From: Campylorhamphus procurvoides
Taxonomy: Eukaryota; Chordata; Aves; Passeriformes; Dendrocolaptidae
Direction: 5' to 3'
DNA: 64,000 bases
NCBI GenBank assembly: GCA_013396655.1
Contig: WBMV01006288.1
Location: 1,568,490-1,632,489, forward strand
The notes beneath the pieces were generated by a model. That model worked only from the letters and a program-made list of their open reading frames with translations, did no database searches and had not been told where the DNA came from. The position numbers and the translations under genes were made by a program. Positions 39,174-51,300 of this stretch are shown here, one piece after another (positions within the stretch are counted from its first letter, which is position 1; each line of letters opens with the position of its first letter).

Positions 39174-39188
39174 TGTAGGGTTTCAGGG

Positions 39189-39246
39189 TACAGAATATAA
39201 AGGAGTATAAAAGAGTATATAAAGTATAAAAAGTATAAAAGAGTAC
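39189..39246. repeat. Tandem AGTATAAAAG-type repeat
   Basis: About five imperfect units of AGTATAAA(A)G in a row, with 8-11 base spacing. Each unit contains a TATA-like box, so the tract could mimic a core promoter without being one. Confidence 0.85.
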
Positions 39247-39346
39247 AACACGTGTTCATAAGTAACAGATAGAAAAGACCGGTGCTAGGACGAACTCATG
39301 GCCTCAGGAATACCATAGCTCTTCTCTAAGCACCACCGCTTCAAAA

Positions 39347-39378
39347 NAGAGAGTGTGTGTGTGTGTGAGAGAGAGAAA
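39347..39378. repeat. Ambiguous base followed by (GT)n(GA)n tract
   Basis: A single N at 39347 precedes GAGAGAGTGTGTGTGTGTGTGA-like sequence. The unresolved base beside a dinucleotide repeat suggests a sequencing or polymorphism problem. Confidence 0.9.
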
Positions 39379-39804
39379 ATATCAATAAAGTGTGGGAGAG
39401 CTGGAGAAAGCAGGGAAAAAGCCCTGTCTACGTGGCAGCATGCTAATTTTGTAACTATACTCAATTACCATATCTAAAGGTCCCATCCAATCTAAGATTT
39501 GTCCATGCCCAGAACTTCCCTTGGTTCCGCCTCATGGCACGCCTCTCTTAGAATTGAGTTGGAGGTCTTAAGACCCCTTTGCCTTATTGGAGCTTCTCCA
39601 AGGTTGCTGGGCTTTGCTTTCTTGTTTTGACTAACATGATATCTAGTTGCCTTAGCTCTGGTACATGTTTTCCTTGCGCAGTGTTCTAGCTATTATCTGA
39701 CCCTTAAGACAGTTAACACAGGGTTAGAGGTTGCAGGCGATGCTATATGTGAGAAGTATACCTAGAAGTATAAAAATCTACAAATTCATGAAAGCCCTAC
39801 GGCA

Positions 39805-41504
39805 ACAAAACAAAGAAGCAAATGGTTTATACCTTTTGTGTGTTAATATATTCAATGAAAACTAAACAGATGTATCCACCATCATTTAGCAAAATCAAAA
39901 TTATCTTTATAAAGATAAGGAAGGCAAAGATTCACTGATCAGAGTAACTAAATCCTAAAAAGGGGTAGCCCCAAGTAGAGGGTAGGGAAAAGGGGACAAG
40001 GCCACTGGATTGCAAAAAACCAATGTGAGACCAGAGAAGGGGGAGGTTATTTTTATTCCTGGTTAAGGTGATTCCTTCATTTTATATTCATAAACACCTA
40101 GATACTTTTTGTTCAAGTAGTCTGATGAGGATTACTTGTGTAGAACTTTGAAGATGATGAATTCTTGCTACTGAACCTTTGCTGCATCATACGGGTTCCT
40201 TCTGACTGACAATGGTTATCTGGTTTTTGAAAATGTCTTTTTATACCTGTAACAGTCAATAGTTATTGTGGAATTATCCCTTATCTTGGAGGTCTGTTTG
40301 TTTTAATTTTCAGAAATCTTAGTTGAGGTGTTTGCCTGCTATGTTTGCTTGTTTGGGACACCTTCTGGCTACAGAGAGATTCCTGTTTGAATAACAGGAA
40401 GAGAAATGGCACCTGGCTATAAACCTGTTGAGTCCCAGTCCCCATGCTCCCAGAAGACACATCTACAGCTAGTGAGTCATCCCTGCTGTGATGTTGGTAC
40501 AAGCAGTGCATTCTTCAGTGTTTAGCAGTTTTACAGCTGTCCATTTTCCCCCTGTGTATTCTTGCATGCCATGTTTGATCCTTGTTCTGTTGTTCCTTTT
40601 GCTCCCTTTACAAACATATATTTGCATTTATACTTATTTCATTCCAACCTTACTATTGCTGTTTCAACTCTCTCCAGGGCTAGGCTTACTTAAGAGTAAC
40701 CAATGGAATAGGGCCATGTCCTTTACATTTGACTGAAACAAGATATTACAGTCTTCTGTCCTGAAAGTGTGTTCAAAAGTGATTTATTAAATATTCTTTA
40801 CAAACAACTGTACAAAATATGTGTCCCCCACTCCTTACTATAATGCCATATTGTTTATTTGTTCATTTATTTATTGGAGAAAATTACTTGGATACAGGAA
40901 CCAAATAGTTGCTTATGTGTATTTTTCCCCACCAAGTGGTAGCTACTAAAACCAGATAGGACAGCAAAGAAGAATTCTGAAAGAAACTGAGAAGTAATAA
41001 GATTAAAGGGACTGTAGAAACTGGAAAAAATAAGCAAATGCACCTTCATACCATTTTGCTGCTCTTCTCCAGTCTAACCATGGGCTGGATTTCACAGCAG
41101 CCAAGACTTAACTTGCCCAGAGTCAAACAATACATCATGTATTGTCTATTTCCTTTTTGACTGGTTTCCAATGTGACTAGACCAGGAAAATTAAGGATAG
41201 CATTTGTTCTTTTCCACCTTGATTTTATGTGAGGCCACAAGGAAAGATTTAAATTGCTTATTGATTTAACATTCTTTTTAATGCTAACAGCTAAATGCTT
41301 ATTGGGTAGACAGTCTATGCTTGCTATAGCAGAAGAACCAAAGGGGAAGACAGGATCTAAGAAATTGCACACTGATTAGCTTTACTTTAGTCCTGGGAAT
41401 ACTGCAGAGGAAGTTCAGTTGTTTCCAAACACAGGAATAAGAAAATGGTTGGGAATAGACAACACAGACACACCAAGGGCATAGAATGCCTGGATTTCCT
41501 AATG
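39805..41504. other. Intergenic DNA, no gene seen
   Basis: AT-rich DNA with short chance frames only (the longest is 108 codons, minus, 41046-41372). No repeat family recognised. Confidence 0.5.
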
Positions 41505-42115
41505 ATCTGGATTTCCTTCTCTGATGAAATGGCAGCTGGTAGGGTAGACAAGGGAAAACAGTGGACATTGTTTATCTTGATTTTATCAGAGTGTTTGTCC
41601 TAATTCTATGAACTGTTTTTGTAACTGAATTAGGGAGATATAGATTAGTTGAGTGGGCTACAGAGTACATGAAATGGGCCATTGGGTGGGCCATTGGGTG
41701 GGCCATTGGGCTCAGAAGTTAGTGGGCAGTAGTTCAACATCTACCTGGCAACCAGCTACAAGCAGTGTTCCACCACTGTTTAATGCGTTCATCAGCAATC
41801 AGAGAAGAGTGCTTCCCAAACTTGAGTATGACTCCAAGCTGGGAAAGGGGGTAGAGGGACAGGACACTGATAACTAAAGGGCAGAGAGACCTCAAAAGGT
41901 CAGAGGAGCTGGCTGATGGGAAACATGTTCAATTTAACAAAGACAAGAGCTGCATCCTGCATCTGAGTCAAACAGCCCAGAGCCTCAGTACAGGCTATAG
42001 ATGGGCTGAGCAGGTAACAGCCCTGCAGAAAAAGATCTGGAGGTTCTAGTGAGGAGCAGGTTGAACACAAACCAGCAGCGTGTCCTTTAAACAATGAAGT
42101 CTTGCAGCACACTGG
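41505..42115 (+). mobile_element. Old CR1 LINE fragment (RT region)
   Basis: A decayed CR1 copy. From left to right it has a DEMAAG-like stretch, GGACATTGTTTATCTTGATT for the V-D-I-V-Y-L-D block before SKAF (41560-41580), a remnant of the ready FNAFI(S) block near 41780, and further on MFNLTKTRAASCI-type and LEVLV/NTNQQ pieces to about 42085. It is more diverged than the CR1 copies at 7.2 and 33.6 kb. Both ends are missing. It carries a 12-bp triplication at 41676-41711. Confidence 0.75.
41676..41711 (+). repeat. Three exact 12-bp tandem repeats
   Basis: GGGCCATTGGGT occurs three times head to tail, the last ending in C instead of T. It lies inside the old CR1 copy, at a place where other CR1 copies have unique sequence. 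The unit is a multiple of three and would read Gly-His-Trp-Val in one frame, although the host frame is dead. Confidence 0.9.
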
Positions 42116-42181
42116 TCAGTTAGTAAGAGTATAATGAGTGGGTTGATGCAATTATGCAGTTTCCTTCTGATCTTTCCTCCC

Positions 42182-42748
42182 TTATATAATGAAATAAGAA
42201 TTATTTATCACCTTTGTAATCAGTTGTAATGAGAAAATATGTACAAGCTTAAACTTGCAAGAAAATGACACTTGAACTGTAGAAAGACTGCAAAACAAAC
42301 TTTGTTTATAGTTTGAAGGATAAGAATGAGAAGATGAGTTTACTTCCTTATATTTTCCCTTCACAAGTCTCACTGGAACAAAAGCTGCTTGAGTTATTTT
42401 AATGTTGCTTGTTAAGATTTTTGCAGAGCTCATACTCTGAGACCTTTTGACCATGGTATGAGATGTACTCTTAGAAAGGGTAAGTGAGCTGGCTGCAGTC
42501 TCTGTCTTGTTGGTTCTGCTGTGTCCTAATATGGATACACCTTCCCTGTTTTGCCTTATAGTTCTGTGGGGGCAGAATAGGGAACTATTCCTTTTTCTTT
42601 TGTCTGATAGTAAGGTGACCAGCTCTGAAGGGATGTGTTGGCAAGTGGATACAGGAATACAACATGTAGCTACTACTACAGCAGTGAATGGAATGACACG
42701 TGGTATCTCTGGGGAGAACTGGATTTTCCTTAAAAATACAATATACAT
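42182..42748 (-). other. 188-codon open frame of unknown nature
   Basis: An uninterrupted minus-strand frame of 188 codons from ATG, opening just after a stop codon. The deduced protein is basic and rich in serine and threonine, with a weakly hydrophobic start and no domain, signal peptide or repeat I recognise. Codon choice does not look clearly coding. An acceptor-like TTCTCCCCAG lies inside its first 40 bases. It starts 67 bases beyond an old CR1 but shows no CR1 motif. It is long for chance in DNA of this composition, but one such frame in 64 kb is not decisive. Confidence 0.2.
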
Positions 42749-44654
42749 AAACCCTCCACATTTCTACCCTTTAGGTTTCATAGTATTCATGCAAAGGCAG
42801 CAGTATCATCCCAATTCTATGATAATTGAGAGTCTTAATAACCTGCTCAACAAATCTATAGAAGATTAAAAGAAATTGCTCAGATCTTCTTTGTCCAAGT
42901 GTAGACACTTTAAAAATATTTTATCTATGGGAAGTGTCTGTGATGTTTCGCTTGTGTTGTTTGCTTTTCACAAGTAATTTGAGGGCCTCATGATGAATTC
43001 TAGATTATGTAGTGTGTCTCTATCTCTGTGTGTCTGTGCATATCTAAAGTATAGTACATAGTATCTCCCTCAACTTTTCATCACTAAATATTGCAGTTTC
43101 TCTGCATTACTCTGATTTTACCCGAGCTGTAGTTCTTATTCAACCTCCTCTCTAAAGTTTTATTTCTCGTCAGCCCCACATGATGTTGCCTCCAGCTCAG
43201 CTTTTACTCAGAGTATTTAGTTTCCCTATTTCCATTAATTTCTTTAGTCTTCTATGGGTTTATTGTGCCCCTGTTTCAGTGTTTGGATAATTCTATCAAA
43301 TAAAAGTAGAAACTGAATACTTCCTACTGATTTCCACAGTAGCCTTGTAAAACATCCAGTAAAACAACTTTTACTGAAAACAGTGAGAATACTGCGTCTG
43401 TTGATGAGTGTGGGATACTGAGACAGTTTTGTTTCTCTTGCGCACGAATTGTGTGTGGATGTGTTATTTAACTGCAGGGGTGGGGAAAAAAACAAAACCT
43501 TGTAGACAGTATCAGGGAAATATTGCTTGAGTCATATTTTTTTTTCATGAGTCTAAATCAGAATAATTCCAATGATCCAACCTTAGCCCCAAACTTAGTC
43601 AACATTTGATGTCTAAAGGATTATATAGACATAACTGATCCTTTACATGACTTTATCCTGAAGGATTAAGGACAGGTAACCAAATATATTTATATGTGTA
43701 AAAATAATTATTTATTTAAATGGATGATGACACCACAATGATTAGACTAAAAAATCTTAGTCAGTATTATTTACTTCAGATTGTAGATAGCTATAGCTAC
43801 TAATATAGTGCACTGTTTCTTGAAGCAAAATTGAAGAAATAATATTAAACCAGCAACATAGTTATTAAGTAGAGACTAATGTTACTCATCCTACCATGAC
43901 CATTGATCAAATGATCAATGACCACTGACCAATGACCATGTCTCTTGCTCAGCCTCAAGGAGTAATCTCAAGTAAACTCAAGGGGGCAATCAATCTAAGA
44001 GGTGATATGTTAGAAGATCCTTCCCTTAAAAAGTGGGACTGGGTTTTTATGGTATGAAGGGCCTATTAGTGTTATATCTCCAGGCCATTTGTGTCAGCTC
44101 AGTAGCTTTATATGTGATCAACATTACCACTTGTTGGTTGCTTGATCAGAAACTTTTTCTGCCACATGCTTACTGGCATCAGTTTCTGTCAAAAAACATT
44201 CTTTCCTCAAAGCTTTTAACTTTGGGATTGATGAGACATGCTGAGCTCATCATTCTTCAATTCAAAAGCAACATGACCCTCCCCTTCATCCAGCAAATAA
44301 CTTTTGCAAATATTATATAATTCCAGCTGGTTTACCCCCACTTAGGCAGAACATCCTGTTAAAAAGGCACATATGCAAAAAAGGAAAAAAAGACAAGGCA
44401 GAACAGAGAAGGATCTCTCAGTATATTGGAAGAAAGCTACCTTATTAAAACTGAATAACAGACCACCTTCTCACCTCAGCAGGGTAAAGAAGAGGAAACT
44501 ATGGATGCTCAGACAATTATTCCCATCTAGCCAGCAGCTATTAAGGAATCCGTCTAGCAAGATGTACCGAAGAATCATTTTTCAGGCAGTGCTAAAGCTT
44601 GAAGCAGAGCAGTGTCGAGTTTTGGGTGCTCTGATCAAAGGCCAGCTGTCAGAG
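42749..44654. other. Intergenic DNA, no gene seen
   Basis: No gene recognised. It contains a short inverted repeat at 43901-43920 and otherwise AT-rich unique sequence. Confidence 0.5.
43901..43920. repeat. 9-bp inverted repeat in an ATGACC-rich stretch
   Basis: CATTGATCA and TGATCAATG face each other across two A bases. The motif sits in a run of repeated ATGACCA/ACTGACCA words (43896-43941). Confidence 0.85.
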
Positions 44655-44960
44655 GTCTGAAAAAAATGGCCAATACAGAAAAACTGAAGGAATTTGAGCT
44701 CTTCAGTTTTAGGAAGAGAAGTCTGACATCAAAGATCCTCCCAGTTTTAGGCTATCAATAAATCATGGATGTAAATTGCAGCAAGGAACACCCAGGAGGA
44801 ATGTCAGAAAAATTCTTAAGTAGTAAAGGCAGTGAAACACTGGTATGTTCTTAATAGGAAGCTTTTGCCCTTTTAGAACCAACTATGTCTGATTGGCTGT
44901 GAGGAAAGAGGATTTTCCAGGTGGCCTCTGAAGGTCCCCTCCAGTCCCTTGACATGACAA
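44655..44960 (+). mobile_element. Old CR1 3'-region fragment
   Basis: Diverged from, but collinear with, the end of CR1: a GAGCTCTTCAGTTTTAGGAA segment (the LFSLEKRRL region), AGAAAAATTCTTAAGTAGTA (the FFT region of the 3' end), AGTGAAACACTGG, and a tail with GGCCTCTGAAGGTCCC before CTCCAGTCCCTTGAC. The terminal octamers have been lost. Confidence 0.75.
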
Positions 44961-45088
44961 TTCAAAGGCATTTGACTCATTTTCAGCTTTATAACAGCAA
45001 AGAGGATGTAGGCTGCTTGACCTAATATCAAAACCATCTTTTAAATATTTTGAGTTGGTCCTAGAGTGCTATGTCTTTATTATCTTAT

Positions 45089-45590
45089 TGATGCCTAAAA
45101 TCCTGGAAGATAGGCACTCAGACAAAAACATCAATGGAGAAAGATAGACAATACCTTTATTGGGAGATCGGAGGCTTCGGGCCTCTGCTGGGCCCATCAA
45201 ACGCACGCGGTTTCAACAAGGATCCCCACATCCAAAAATCCCTGAAGAACCCCGCCCTCAGTAGGGTTACAGCTTTTATACCCTTCTAAACAATTAACAT
45301 ATGAGATATCCATAACCAATCATTATTTCTAATTCCCCCAGTGGTCCACCCATCAGGGTCCTGGGCCATGTCCCCTGGACCACCTCCAACGGTTTCTGGG
45401 CTCTTCTATTGTTTTGACTTCAAGTTATCTTGCAGGTGGCTCTGAAAAACATCATGACCTTCAGAAAGCCTGAGAATATGTGAGAAAATCCCTATAGTAA
45501 CTTCAAACACCCCTTAATATGTGAGCAAGAAAACCTATACCTCTAAAACTCTAAGAATCTACAAAATCCACCCCAAACCTTTAGGCATCA
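45089..45590 (-). mobile_element. Solo LTR of an endogenous retrovirus
   Basis: A 502-base element with perfect 11-base inverted ends, TGATGCCTAAA at 45089-45099 and TTTAGGCATCA at 45580-45590, giving the TG...CA termini of an LTR on both strands. The same four bases, TTAT, flank it (45085-45088 and 45591-45594), as expected of a target-site duplication. Read on the minus strand it has a TATAAAAG box (45280-45273), then about 115 bases on an AATAAA signal (45161-45156), the normal U3-R-U5 order. No retroviral genes flank it, so the provirus has been lost by recombination between its LTRs. A 4-base duplication is typical of class I (gamma-like) retroviruses; I cannot name the family. Several CpGs survive, suggesting moderate age. 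Confidence 0.88.
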
Positions 45591-45594
45591 TTAT

Positions 45595-48289
45595 AATACT
45601 GGAATTAAGGGCAGTGGTAAAAAAATGGGTTTCATTTTTTGACTTGCTTAAAAAAATTTTAAAAAATTAAAAACTCCAGTATTTCTGTTAAAATATAGAG
45701 ACTAAATGACATTGTAAGTGAATTCTTCAGCATCCTCTTTCAAGTAGAAAATAAGTTTATTCTGAGATACTGCATTTCCCACTTTAGCTCCTGTCTGTTC
45801 TAGCTGGGCTGAAGCTATGACTGAGAGATGTGGTCTGACAATTGCTAGGGCTGCAATACACTCTTTTCCAAGCATCTTTCAGTACCATTAAAATATGAGC
45901 ATCTCCTCTAACTAGATAAACATTGTCATCTTGCACAATGACTTCTCTGTAAGGCAAAGTTAAAATATACCCTGCTGTACCAGCTACTGAGAGAAACACA
46001 AGCATTTAGATGACAGCGTACATGGGGGCATTTGGAAGCCCTTCTGTAAGTCATGGAAAGGACCCGGATATGATTGGTAGATGTAAAACAGATTGTCAGC
46101 ATTTTAGTAAGGGTAAGGAAAGCCTGTAGAAGTAATGTTTTAAAGCATTGCCATTCCTTCTTAGAACACTGATGTCATTTGTCCTGATGTATTTTTTGTA
46201 ATTTATTTAAGAAATAAGGAATACTTTCTATTAAAAATAGAGGTCTTACTTTTTTCAAGCAGCCATTCATATTCTCCAAGGATGTGGTAATCCCTACAGA
46301 AATAAACTACCAAATCAACTAAAAATCAGCTTTGAGAGGTGTTGTTGCTGGAAGAGCACTGTTAAAGGAAAGCAGTTGTATCATTTGGGATAGTAGGATT
46401 TTTTTAAGGTGCACACACTGCTGTGTTATCTGTGATCTTACAGCATTTTTCCCCCACAATGGTTATTATAATGCACTTATCTTTCAAAACAGGACTTCAT
46501 GATATATTGCTGATGGGTTCTATAGCTTCTGCTGTGCAAGCATGTGGAACTAAACAGCAGGGGGAGATTGCTCTGAAAATAGAATGCACAGTAGTTTGCT
46601 TCCTAAGAGACGATATCTGTTTGAATACCATTATGATCTCTCTACATTCACTTGAACTCTAGGATACCCAGGTCACTTCAGCAACCAGAAACTGAGAGTG
46701 TCTCTTCCTGCCAGGCCCTGATGATCTCCAAGACAGATTAGCTGAGGATGCTCATCCTCAGCTGGGAATGGCCAGCAGATATTACTCATGTCTCAGGAGG
46801 TTCTCAAGTGCATGCTCCTTCCCCAGACATGGGGGAAACAGCTTACTTTAGAGATGCCTCCTAAACATGTAAAGAGTTGTGACAGAGAAGCTGCAGGCTT
46901 GGCCTTGTAATCTTTTGGCAACGGCAAAGAAAGATCTACTGAATATGCAGTAACTGCCAATTGCTTGCCCAGTTACCTTTGGGGAATGATTAATTAGGGA
47001 CAGAAAGTAAGTTTACTAGTATACATTGGCTGTAGGCTTCAGCCAACTGACCTGAAACACTCATACTTCAGACAGACATCTGCTATGACTGAGATGTTCA
47101 AAGAGGTGGCTGAATTTCAAATGAAGTTCTTTGTAGTAATACGTTCAGTTCTGGCACAGTTAACTTACCAAAATAACTTTTGGATGTTAATTACTGGCAG
47201 ACAAATAATGCCTGAAAAATAACATCTGTTTTGTGACAAATAAAATGCAGGTCAATATATGGGTTCTTCAGAAGGATGTCTCCATCCTCCCCCCCACTAC
47301 CCCAGCAATCTGATGTTTGAAAGAAAGCACTGCCATAATATATTTTTAACTGAACATAAACAGGGCTGAGCAGACTTGTGTTTTCATGGTACTCATGCTG
47401 TTTGCTCTGCTTGTACTGTTTACGTGAGACTGAAAAGTGTGCCTTTCTCACTGTCGCACAGATGTTTTTTGGAATCTTGTGAGAAGTTATTCTAGGATGG
47501 ACATGATGGTTCAGCAGGTGAGACTGAATGAATTTACACAATGAATCATCTTGGCTTCCTCCTTCCCCTAGGTGGCTTGCACTACATCGTCTGTTCTTCT
47601 AGATCTTCATAATAGTTGGTAGACTCTCCATGGTAAGGCCATGGTGAATTTGAAGTGATGAACAGTCAGTTCTTAGAAATAAGAACATAAATAACTTGAA
47701 CTTAGGCCACCAAACCACTCTTACACAAATTGCAGAGTATGTGTGGGATAATTGAAATCTACCAAGTCCCTCCTGAATAAAAGAAAAAGTTCTCTTGGTG
47801 TCTGTTGGTGTCAGTAGTAAACTGGTTCACACTTCTGAGGCTGAACAATCAAAATGGTCCTGAAGGCAGAAATATATCAATACAGCAGTCTCCATCTAAG
47901 CTGATCCAAACAATATAAGATATTAAGGTAAAATAATATCAACGTTATTTATTTTTCTTGCATCTGTGTATGCAAACCTATCCTTCTCACTTCATTGGCA
48001 TGTGCTCAGGTAGAAGCTACTAGGTAAAAGAAAGAGAGAAATAACAGTGAATGTTAGAGTGAATGGTGTTTGGAGATTGACTGAATTATCCAGTGTATAA
48101 TAACTTCCTTTAACTGCTATCCTTTCTGTTTGCCTATTAAGGAATATGGAGACCTAAAGCGCCCTGTTCTATATTACCATATGTTAAGGAAGATAATGAA
48201 ATTTTGTGTCTTTCAGATTTCTATTTGATGCCTGAGATCCCACACCTTGTGGGAACAAAACCAATTTTAAAGCAAAATTGCTTACCAAG
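45595..48289. other. Intergenic DNA, no gene seen
   Basis: No gene or transposon recognised. The longest frame is 116 codons (minus, 47191-47541) without family resemblance. A 24-base near-perfect palindrome lies at 46740-46763. Confidence 0.5.
46740..46763. repeat. 11-bp inverted repeat with 2-base spacer
   Basis: AGCTGAGGATG and CATCCTCAGCT are exact reverse complements separated by CT. It forms a tight palindrome in unique DNA; purpose unknown. Confidence 0.9.
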
Positions 48290-48383
48290 GAACCACGGGG
48301 TTGTGGGGACGTGGGATGTGTTGGACTAGATGATATTCAATGGTCCCTTCCAATTCACTGTATTCTCTAATTATGTGAAACTG
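48290..48383 (+). mobile_element. CR1 3'-end fragment
   Basis: A short CR1 tail: GTGTTGGACTAGATGATATT, GGTCCCTTCCAATTCAC, then TATTCTCTAATTATGTGAAA, a worn pair of terminal octamers. The left limit is approximate. Confidence 0.75.
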
Positions 48384-51300
48384 TATCCTATTCCAAGCCT
48401 CATGATGAGCAGACCCTGGACCTGGCTGGCTGGGACATATCTGCCCCAAGGCAGAGGTTTGACATCCTGCCACTTTCAGCTCATCACCTAGTCCTGTCCT
48501 AACCTCATGCTTACTGCTGGTCCTGTACCAGACAGTGCTGCCTTCTGTTGTTCAGGAACAGCTGTTTGTAGCAAGTCTGAGTCAATTTTTTTTTTTTTTT
48601 AGAACGGGTCTGGTTAAAGGGCCATGCAAAACATACATGGATACATTATTTTAATTCCCTCTCCGCATTGCAGCCTGAACCATCCAAACAGTATTTGCCA
48701 TCCCTTGGCTGCCTCAGTGCTAGAGATTAGGGCAACATGAACTGTCTGCCCTTCCCAGTCAGCAAGGTCTGTTTAGTTTATTAAAAATGCCTTAGAGGGA
48801 TGGAAGGACAGATTACTACAAGTGTAGGTTAGGCCTGTAAAACTCTGTGATTGCTGCCTATGAGACATGGAAACAAGGCAGTCAGATTACTGGTAACCAG
48901 TGCTGAACATGCTGCTGCTGAACCTCCTGTTGCAAAAAGCTGTCAAATAGCCCATGAGTTTGCCTTAATGCTTTTCTGATGGTTTGGACAACAGCATTAA
49001 ACAACAACACAAAGATAACCTGTAAAAGCTACTTTGGAGCAAACCCAGATTGAATTTATTCAAGTCACGAAAAGTATTGGCTCTCAAATTGCAAGAACTA
49101 CTTTTTATAAAGGCAGGTATTACTCTGAAAATTTGATAGTCTAAATCTCTGTGTTGCTACTATGTGTGAATTGTTGAAATATCTAAATCATAGTTTACTG
49201 GTGTGTGTACTTCTGAATGTACTTAAAAACAAGCAAGGGTATGTTCACATTTGCAGACATGTGCATATATAGGTGTATGTGTTTATAAACATATCTTTAT
49301 AAGCAGAAGCATCTTTGCAGTCTTCTGTGAAGATTAAAGTTTTGACTTTCTGATTTTACAGCCAAGAATGTATGCACAGCAATTCTTTTCTTCCTAATGC
49401 TTTGCTTTTACCATTAATCTGATCTTGCTTCTGTCCTCTCCAATTTGCACTTGTTACACAAAATCTGGAAAATGATCCTGAACATCTTTAGGAATGAGAT
49501 CAAACTTCAGCCTCTAAGTCTGCATGGAAAGTAATATTTCTGCCCCTGATTTGGTCCGGTGACAAATCTGCAGAGACTGAAGCTGAATCTGCACTTGCTA
49601 ACCCAGCTCTCAGCCCAACACAGACGCTTAAATGGGTTCAAAAGGTGCTGCTGACAAACAGCTGAGCCATGCTAAGAAGGCGACTGCATCTCCATTCCTG
49701 GTTTGCCTATGTGTGTGTCTTCCTTAAGTTGTGTGGTTTCAGTAGCTCTGAGCTACGAGGTGGGGGTGTTTGCCAGAGCTTTCTCTGAGAGTAGTGACAT
49801 TGCTGGCTTCCTTGTAATTTTCTGGAGTTGGGTCAGAGGTGGGTGAAGATGAATGTTTGAGTGAGAAGGACTGCAAGGGATTTGTTTTGTTTTCATTTAT
49901 ATTGCTCATGTTTATACAGATGACATAACCTCCCCTTGAAATCCAAGGAGAACATTAACACCACTTATGTATGTGTATAAATGTTTTCAGCTACCTCTAA
50001 ACATTGATTCAGTACTGATGTTCTGAGATAATGGAAAGTTGAGGCTTGCAGGCAACAGGAGCTGGTATCCTTGCCTCATCAAGCACTAATGAGTCACCAA
50101 AAGGTCAAGTCCTAAATGCGAGGTATTGGCTTTCTAACCAGCTTCTGCAGGAGCAAAGAACCACAACCATCTTTTCCTCTCACAAACAGTGAATTGCACT
50201 CAGAGCTTTTCCTTGTCTTTTGGTAGAGGCAGCTATTCAAACTTACCTCAGAATGAGTTTGCAAATTTCAATGTGAAAGCAAGTGTTAATTGGAATGCTA
50301 TTGCTATTTAAGTTTTTCTTTTAATGTTTTTTGGGTTTTTTAAATTAATGAGATCTTCTCCTGTTGGGATTATTCTTTTGTGTTGTATATAGACAATTAG
50401 ATAATTATTCCTGGCTTCTATTTTAAAATTATACAATTGCAAAGAGAAAATATGCAACAGTAAGTCAAAATAAGTCTTATTTAACCAAAGATGGGGTTAA
50501 GGAAAAGAAAGATCTGGCATTTTTCATCTGAAGTCTCTGATTGAGAAGTAGATTAGTTAGCGTTAGGAATATATTGTCGTGCATCAGCTTTGTCCTGCCC
50601 ATCTTGTGGTAATATCAGAGTTGCTTGTCAGTCACAGCTGGAACTGCTGCAGCTCACAGCAGCTCCAGAGGTTCAGCAAAACAAAGTCAGTGATGGTTTT
50701 GTGTGGCAACGTGGCCGAGTAGCTTGTGACTGAGCAGCTCACGTGTCTGTGCAGCATGGGCAGAGAGCAGATCTGGTAACCTTGTTAATTCTCCGTAATT
50801 CTTACTTTGCCTGTTCCTTATAGCCAGAAGGATACAAATCAGTCATCCACATAATCTAACTAAGGAAATGTGTAGTGATAAAAATTATTATTGCAAAATA
50901 TTTTGGGGAAAGATAATAATGGGTATAAATCATCAAGGCTCTAATATCAGAGAAGCATCAGAATGGCCATATTCAAAGTAACTTGAATTTGTCTTTTAAA
51001 CAAGATTTTGAGAAAACTCTAATTTGCTTTGATTCAAAATTATTGTGCTAAATATTGAGAGGGATATTTTACCTCAACTCCTACTATTCAATTTTAATTT
51101 AGTGTTTTGAAGATATTTTTCTGTGGGTCCTTTGAATTTAGGGTAACAAAATGCTAAGGCCTTTTGATATTCTGTCCATTTTAAGCCTAGGTCTTACAAA
51201 AATAGTATTTCAGAATTTCTTTTATTTTTTTTTTCAGCAATGCAACTTGGGTTTTATTTTGTCCATATTAACAGGAATGGAAACGTGTTTATATTTTGTC

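Larger units (their letters stand above)
39174..39804. mobile_element. Possible degenerate LTR-type repeat, boundaries uncertain
   Basis: This stretch differs from its surroundings. It has repeated TATAAA boxes (39189-39245), an AATAAA on the plus strand near 39384, an E-box-like ACACGTGT, and several isolated CpGs. Its edges carry a loose inverted match: TGTAGGGTTTCA at 39174 and, reversed, TGCCGTAGGGCTTTCA ending at 39804. I found no matching target duplication and cannot name a family or a strand. It could also be unrelated low-complexity DNA. Confidence 0.3.

Noticed and set aside
39281..39334. tRNA-like fold (GGTGCT paired with AGCACC, and a GTTCG motif on the minus strand)
   Set aside because: The span is only 54 bases, with no acceptable A box, anticodon arm or T stem, so it is not a tRNA gene.
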